A DNA stretch of 7,922 nucleotides from an uncultured Eggerthellaceae bacterium (GTDB lineage: Bacteria > Actinomycetota > Coriobacteriia > Coriobacteriales > Eggerthellaceae), in NCBI GenBank assembly GCA_946626265.1, contig CAMOUE010000106.1:1-7922 (forward strand). The letters are read 5' to 3'. The position numbers were made by a program, and so were the translations under genes. This document shows, piece after piece, positions 4,952 through 7,922 of the stretch. The number at the start of each line of letters is the position of its first letter. Position 1 is the first letter of the stretch. Under the pieces are notes generated by a model. It did no database searches and was not told the DNA's origin. It saw nothing but the letters and a program-made list of their open reading frames with translations.

Positions 4952-7922
4952 ATGGACGATGCCCCCAGGTTCGAGCCGAACGATCGCTACGCCGAGCTCA
5001 TCGGCAGACTGAACCCTCCGAGCTTTGGGGGGATACGCTCAATCGCCTACCAGCTGCTTAACGAAAACTACAGCACAGCTGAGATTAACGCCATGTACGA
5101 TGACTTGCAGCATGGCAGGCGCGTGCTTGATCGAGAGGAACTCCTCTGGCGCTACCTGTACGCTTTCGGGCCCAAGCACATGAAGAAGATGCGCCTCGCG
5201 CTAAGCAGGACGAAACGCGTATTCCGGGAGCTGGCAAAAGAATCCATGTCGGTAATCGACTGGGGATGCGGGCAGGCTCTTGCATCATGCTGCCTTTTCG
5301 ACTACCTCAACGACAACAAAATCTTCATCCCCGTCGACGAGGTCGTCCTGATCGAGCCCTCGGAGCTCGCGTTGCGCTACGCCGCCCTGCACCTCACAGC
5401 CTACGGGATCACGCAGACAAAGGCGCTGCAGAAGTGCCTCGACGGCGTAACGGCAGAGGACATAGAGACCAAATCGCCGGTCACCCTGCATCTCTTCTCG
5501 AACATCCTCGACATGGAGGGCTTCGACATGAAGCGCCTCGTGCAAACGATAGGGGCCTCCGCTTCCGGCACCCATTACTTCGTATGCGTGAGCCCCGTGT
5601 ACAGCAGCAACAACGGCATTAGCCGCATCGAGCTGTTCAAGAGCTACTTCTCCGGCATCGATACGGTGAGACAGGAAAGGCGGACCCAAAACAGAGCGGA
5701 GAGCAACGCCGTCTCCGAGCTCGCGAGCCTCATAAAACCTCAAAGAACAGCCGAAGAGAACTACACGATGGAGCTCCTCATCTTCAAATACGAGTGCGGG
5801 AAAAGCTCGGTTGTGGACGTGGACTACTATCCCCCGGTCCAGTTCTTCGCGTCATACGAGCTCGACTGCGTGCGCGAAGACGCAAGCTCCCGGGCCGAGA
5901 TCGACAACGCGCTCTCGGCGTTCGAAGTCGCCGCCCCGTTCGAGCTCGGCGCCAGGGTCTACGACGACGTGAACCCGATACTCGCCGTACTCAACAACAT
6001 AGTCGTGCGCGGGCTCCCAACGAGAACAAGCCCGTTCGTAGAGAGCGCGTTCGAGTTCGCGGGAAACGCCCGCGCCGAGGACGACCTCGGAGGAATTTCC
6101 TTCCGATGCGCTGATGATCGCGACGAAGCGGCTAAGAAGGCGAAGCTTTACACCCCGATAGGCATCGCGAGGCTGGAGAAGGTCATCGTCGAGGCCCTCA
6201 TAACGGGCTCGCTCGACATCTCGAAGGACCGATGGCGGGTCATCGCCGTAGAACGCGACGTGCCCTGCGCAGCGCTGGCATTCGAAGACCTGCGCCAGAT
6301 GCTCCGGCACGCCTCTGCGCTGAGCAGAGACTTCAAGTCGCTGGACATGCCAGAAGTAGACCTCACGGTGGTATGCGGTGACGAATGGCTCGACTCGCCG
6401 CTGCATCTCGACGCGCACGTCGTGGCGGAATGCGACGACCGCATGCGATCCAGCAAGTACGACATGGTCGTAGACATGGCGGTGCTCGGCGAGATAGATG
6501 AGGCACGCGCCTCCTTCAGCGAGTTCAGGGCGCGCAACAACTGCTATTTCGTGGTGGGCCGTTCTAGCAGCGTGCGGAGCCGAAGAACCATCTACACATC
6601 GGACGTCATCGAGTACGAGCCCCTCGGATCGACTGACGGGTTCGGGCGTTTCCGGGAAGACGAGGAGATGCTCGAGCATCTAAGGTACTTCCTGAACCTG
6701 CTGTTCAGGAAGGAGGATTTCCGCCCGGGGCAGGTGCCCATTCTCAATCGCGCGCTGCAGAACAAGAACGTCATAGGCCTTCTTCCAACTGGAGGAGGCA
6801 AGTCGCTGACGTACCAGCTGGCCTCGATGCTGCAACCGGGCGTGACACTCGTCATCGACCCCCTCCGCGCCCTCATGCAGGACCAATACGCGGGCCTCGC
6901 CTCCGCCGGCATCGACGACTGCACATTCATCAACTCGACGATTTCCGACAAGGAAAAGGACGAGAGGCTCTCCCGCATGGAAGCTTCCGAGATGCAGTTC
7001 GTCTTCGTCTCGCCAGAGAGGCTGTGCATGCAAAGCTTCAGGAACCGGCTGTCGACCATGCACGACCTCGGCGTCTACTTCGCCTACGGAGTCATAGACG
7101 AGGTGCATTGCGTTTCGGAATGGGGCCACGATTTCAGGTTCTCGTACCTGCATTTGGGCAGGAACCTCTACAGCTTCGTTCACACGAAGAACGACAGCGG
7201 CCACCTCACCCTCTTCGGCCTCACGGCCACAGCTTCCTTCGACGTGCTTGCCGATGTCGAAAGGGAGCTATCTGGAGACGGCGCCTATCCCCTCGACGCG
7301 AATACGGTTGTGCGCCACGAGGACACCGACCGGCTCGAGTTGCAGTACAAGGTCGAGCGCGTGCCGGTGCGGTTTGAGGCAGACAGGAATTACGACACCA
7401 GGCATGTAGTCGACCCGAGCCTGCCCAGGGCCGTCAGGCTCAGCAACTCCTACCACGATTCCGAGCGCGCGAGCAAATCCGAGTACCTAGCGCTGCACCT
7501 CCGCGACGTATTCGACGAGATCGAGGCATTGCAACAACCGGACAGCATAGAGCGCATCAAGAGCAGGTTCGCCGAACGCCATAACGTCATGAACGAATTC
7601 GGCGGCGCGGAACTCACGTGCAACGTGCCGGAAAACCCCTTCGGCAAATCGGACGAGTACGGGTATGGCGGAATCGTCTTCTGCCCGCACAGGGCGAACA
7701 CGCCCATATCGGTCATGCACAATGCCGAGATGCTGTCCGAGTCCATTGCCGACATCGGGACCTTCATGGGCAGCTCTGACGGCGACGAAGACCTGGACGC
7801 GCGGTCGTTCGAGAGCCTGGAGCTCTTCAAGCAGAACAAGCTCCCGCTCATGGTCGCGACCAAAGCCTTTCTCTATGTTAAACCACTGTTGACATCAGAG
7901 CCAGTTTGCCTGGGATGTTTCG
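4952..7922 (+). CDS. Methyltransferase-like domain fused to RecQ-family helicase; interrupted at motif V
   Basis: One frame runs 990 codons from ATG 4952 to the window end without a stop. Residues about 99-230 resemble a class I SAM methyltransferase: VIDWGCGQAL (101-110, motif I), VVLIEP (131-136, acidic motif II) and LHLFSNILDM (179-188, motif IV). Residues about 325-560 are an unrecognised region including VRGLPTRTSPFVE (352-364) and VIAVERDVPCAALAFEDL (430-447). The RecQ helicase follows: motif 0 FRPGQ (590-594), Walker A LPTGGGKS (611-618), Ia DPLRALMQDQ (636-645), II DEVHCVSEWGHDFR (716-729), III GLTATA (756-761), IV GIVFC (907-911), V MVATKAF (967-973). RecQ unwinds DNA 3'-5' using ATP. 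After F973 (nt 7870) the family sequence GMGIDKP is replaced by LYVKPLL..., so motif VI and everything C-terminal are lost or lie beyond an insertion. Coupled with DUF1848, it suggests a defence-type cassette (inference). Confidence 0.85.
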   Translation, partial: MDDAPRFEPNDRYAELIGRLNPPSFGGIRSIAYQLLNENYSTAEINAMYDDLQHGRRVLDREELLWRYLYAFGPKHMKKMRLALSRTKRVFRELAKESMSVIDWGCGQALASCCLFDYLNDNKIFIPVDEVVLIEPSELALRYAALHLTAYGITQTKALQKCLDGVTAEDIETKSPVTLHLFSNILDMEGFDMKRLVQTIGASASGTHYFVCVSPVYSSNNGISRIELFKSYFSGIDTVRQERRTQNRAESNAVSELASLIKPQRTAEENYTMELLIFKYECGKSSVVDVDYYPPVQFFASYELDCVREDASSRAEIDNALSAFEVAAPFELGARVYDDVNPILAVLNNIVVRGLPTRTSPFVESAFEFAGNARAEDDLGGISFRCADDRDEAAKKAKLYTPIGIARLEKVIVEALITGSLDISKDRWRVIAVERDVPCAALAFEDLRQMLRHASALSRDFKSLDMPEVDLTVVCGDEWLDSPLHLDAHVVAECDDRMRSSKYDMVVDMAVLGEIDEARASFSEFRARNNCYFVVGRSSSVRSRRTIYTSDVIEYEPLGSTDGFGRFREDEEMLEHLRYFLNLLFRKEDFRPGQVPILNRALQNKNVIGLLPTGGGKSLTYQLASMLQPGVTLVIDPLRALMQDQYAGLASAGIDDCTFINSTISDKEKDERLSRMEASEMQFVFVSPERLCMQSFRNRLSTMHDLGVYFAYGVIDEVHCVSEWGHDFRFSYLHLGRNLYSFVHTKNDSGHLTLFGLTATASFDVLADVERELSGDGAYPLDANTVVRHEDTDRLELQYKVERVPVRFEADRNYDTRHVVDPSLPRAVRLSNSYHDSERASKSEYLALHLRDVFDEIEALQQPDSIERIKSRFAERHNVMNEFGGAELTCNVPENPFGKSDEYGYGGIVFCPHRANTPISVMHNAEMLSESIADIGTFMGSSDGDEDLDARSFESLELFKQNKLPLMVATKAFLYVKPLLTSEPVCLGCF
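7871..7922. mobile_element. Probable edge of an inserted element or junction in the helicase gene
   Basis: Homology to RecQ stops after codon 973 (7868-7870). The following 52 bases are about 46% GC (24 of 52), visibly lower than the surrounding gene, and do not encode the expected continuation of motif V. They contain GTTAAACCACTGTTGAC (7877-7893), a weak imperfect inverted repeat, and TTGACA (7889-7894). No transposase is visible because the window ends, so the element family cannot be named. An assembly chimera or a rearrangement would look the same. Confidence 0.45.

Noticed and set aside
5852..6679. 275-codon minus-strand frame opposite the middle of the fusion gene
   Set aside because: The + strand frame is continuous through this region and linked to recognisable domains on both sides. 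The minus-strand product shows no family features.
7871..7922. Group II intron boundary in the helicase gene
   Set aside because: The junction sequence does not start with the GUGYG consensus of group II introns. An insertion sequence or other junction fits at least as well.

Overview
The window looks like a GC-rich Gram-positive actinobacterium. The likely source is the Coriobacteriia (Eggerthella/Gordonibacter/Adlercreutzia type). This is inferred from the high GC content with a strong GC-ending codon bias, consensus AGGAGG ribosome sites, a folate-dependent demethylase-like gene of a type common in these gut anaerobes, and small genes of the sort I associate with their mobile elements. No rRNA, intact tRNA or CRISPR array is present.

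Region 1 (1-1171): the 3' part of a GcvT/LigM-type aminomethyltransferase gene on the + strand, closed by a textbook intrinsic terminator.

Region 2 (about 1172-3399): a long, GC-rich, gene-poor accessory segment. It holds a fragment resembling the 3' end of a tRNA (1240-1259, possible attachment-site remnant), a 38-residue membrane peptide on the - strand with a good ribosome site (1432-1548), and two short + strand genes. These are a YraN-like protein lacking its nuclease Glu and Lys (2074-2433) and an acidic 63-residue orphan (2923-3114). Both short genes sit behind the same repeated leader, which can fold as a three-stem structure in both copies, and both are followed by strong hairpins without U-tracts. 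The rest of this stretch has no gene I can support.

Region 3 (3400-7922): an excisionase/MerR-like HTH protein (3400-3789), a 160-base intergenic region with repeated CATGCATG palindromes, and then two tightly coupled genes. These are a DUF1848 protein with a C-terminal CX3CX2C cluster (3950-4948) and, three bases later, a very large gene (4952 to the window end). The large gene fuses an N-terminal class I methyltransferase-like domain, an uncharacterised middle region and a RecQ-type helicase. The pair looks like a nucleic-acid-processing, possibly anti-phage, cassette, with the HTH gene as its likely regulator.

The helicase reading frame matches the RecQ family up to motif V (residues ...MVATKAF, ending at 7870) and then stops matching. 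The last 52 bases are less GC-rich and do not encode the expected GMGIDKP continuation. The simplest explanation is the edge of an inserted mobile element, or an assembly or structural junction, that breaks the helicase gene.
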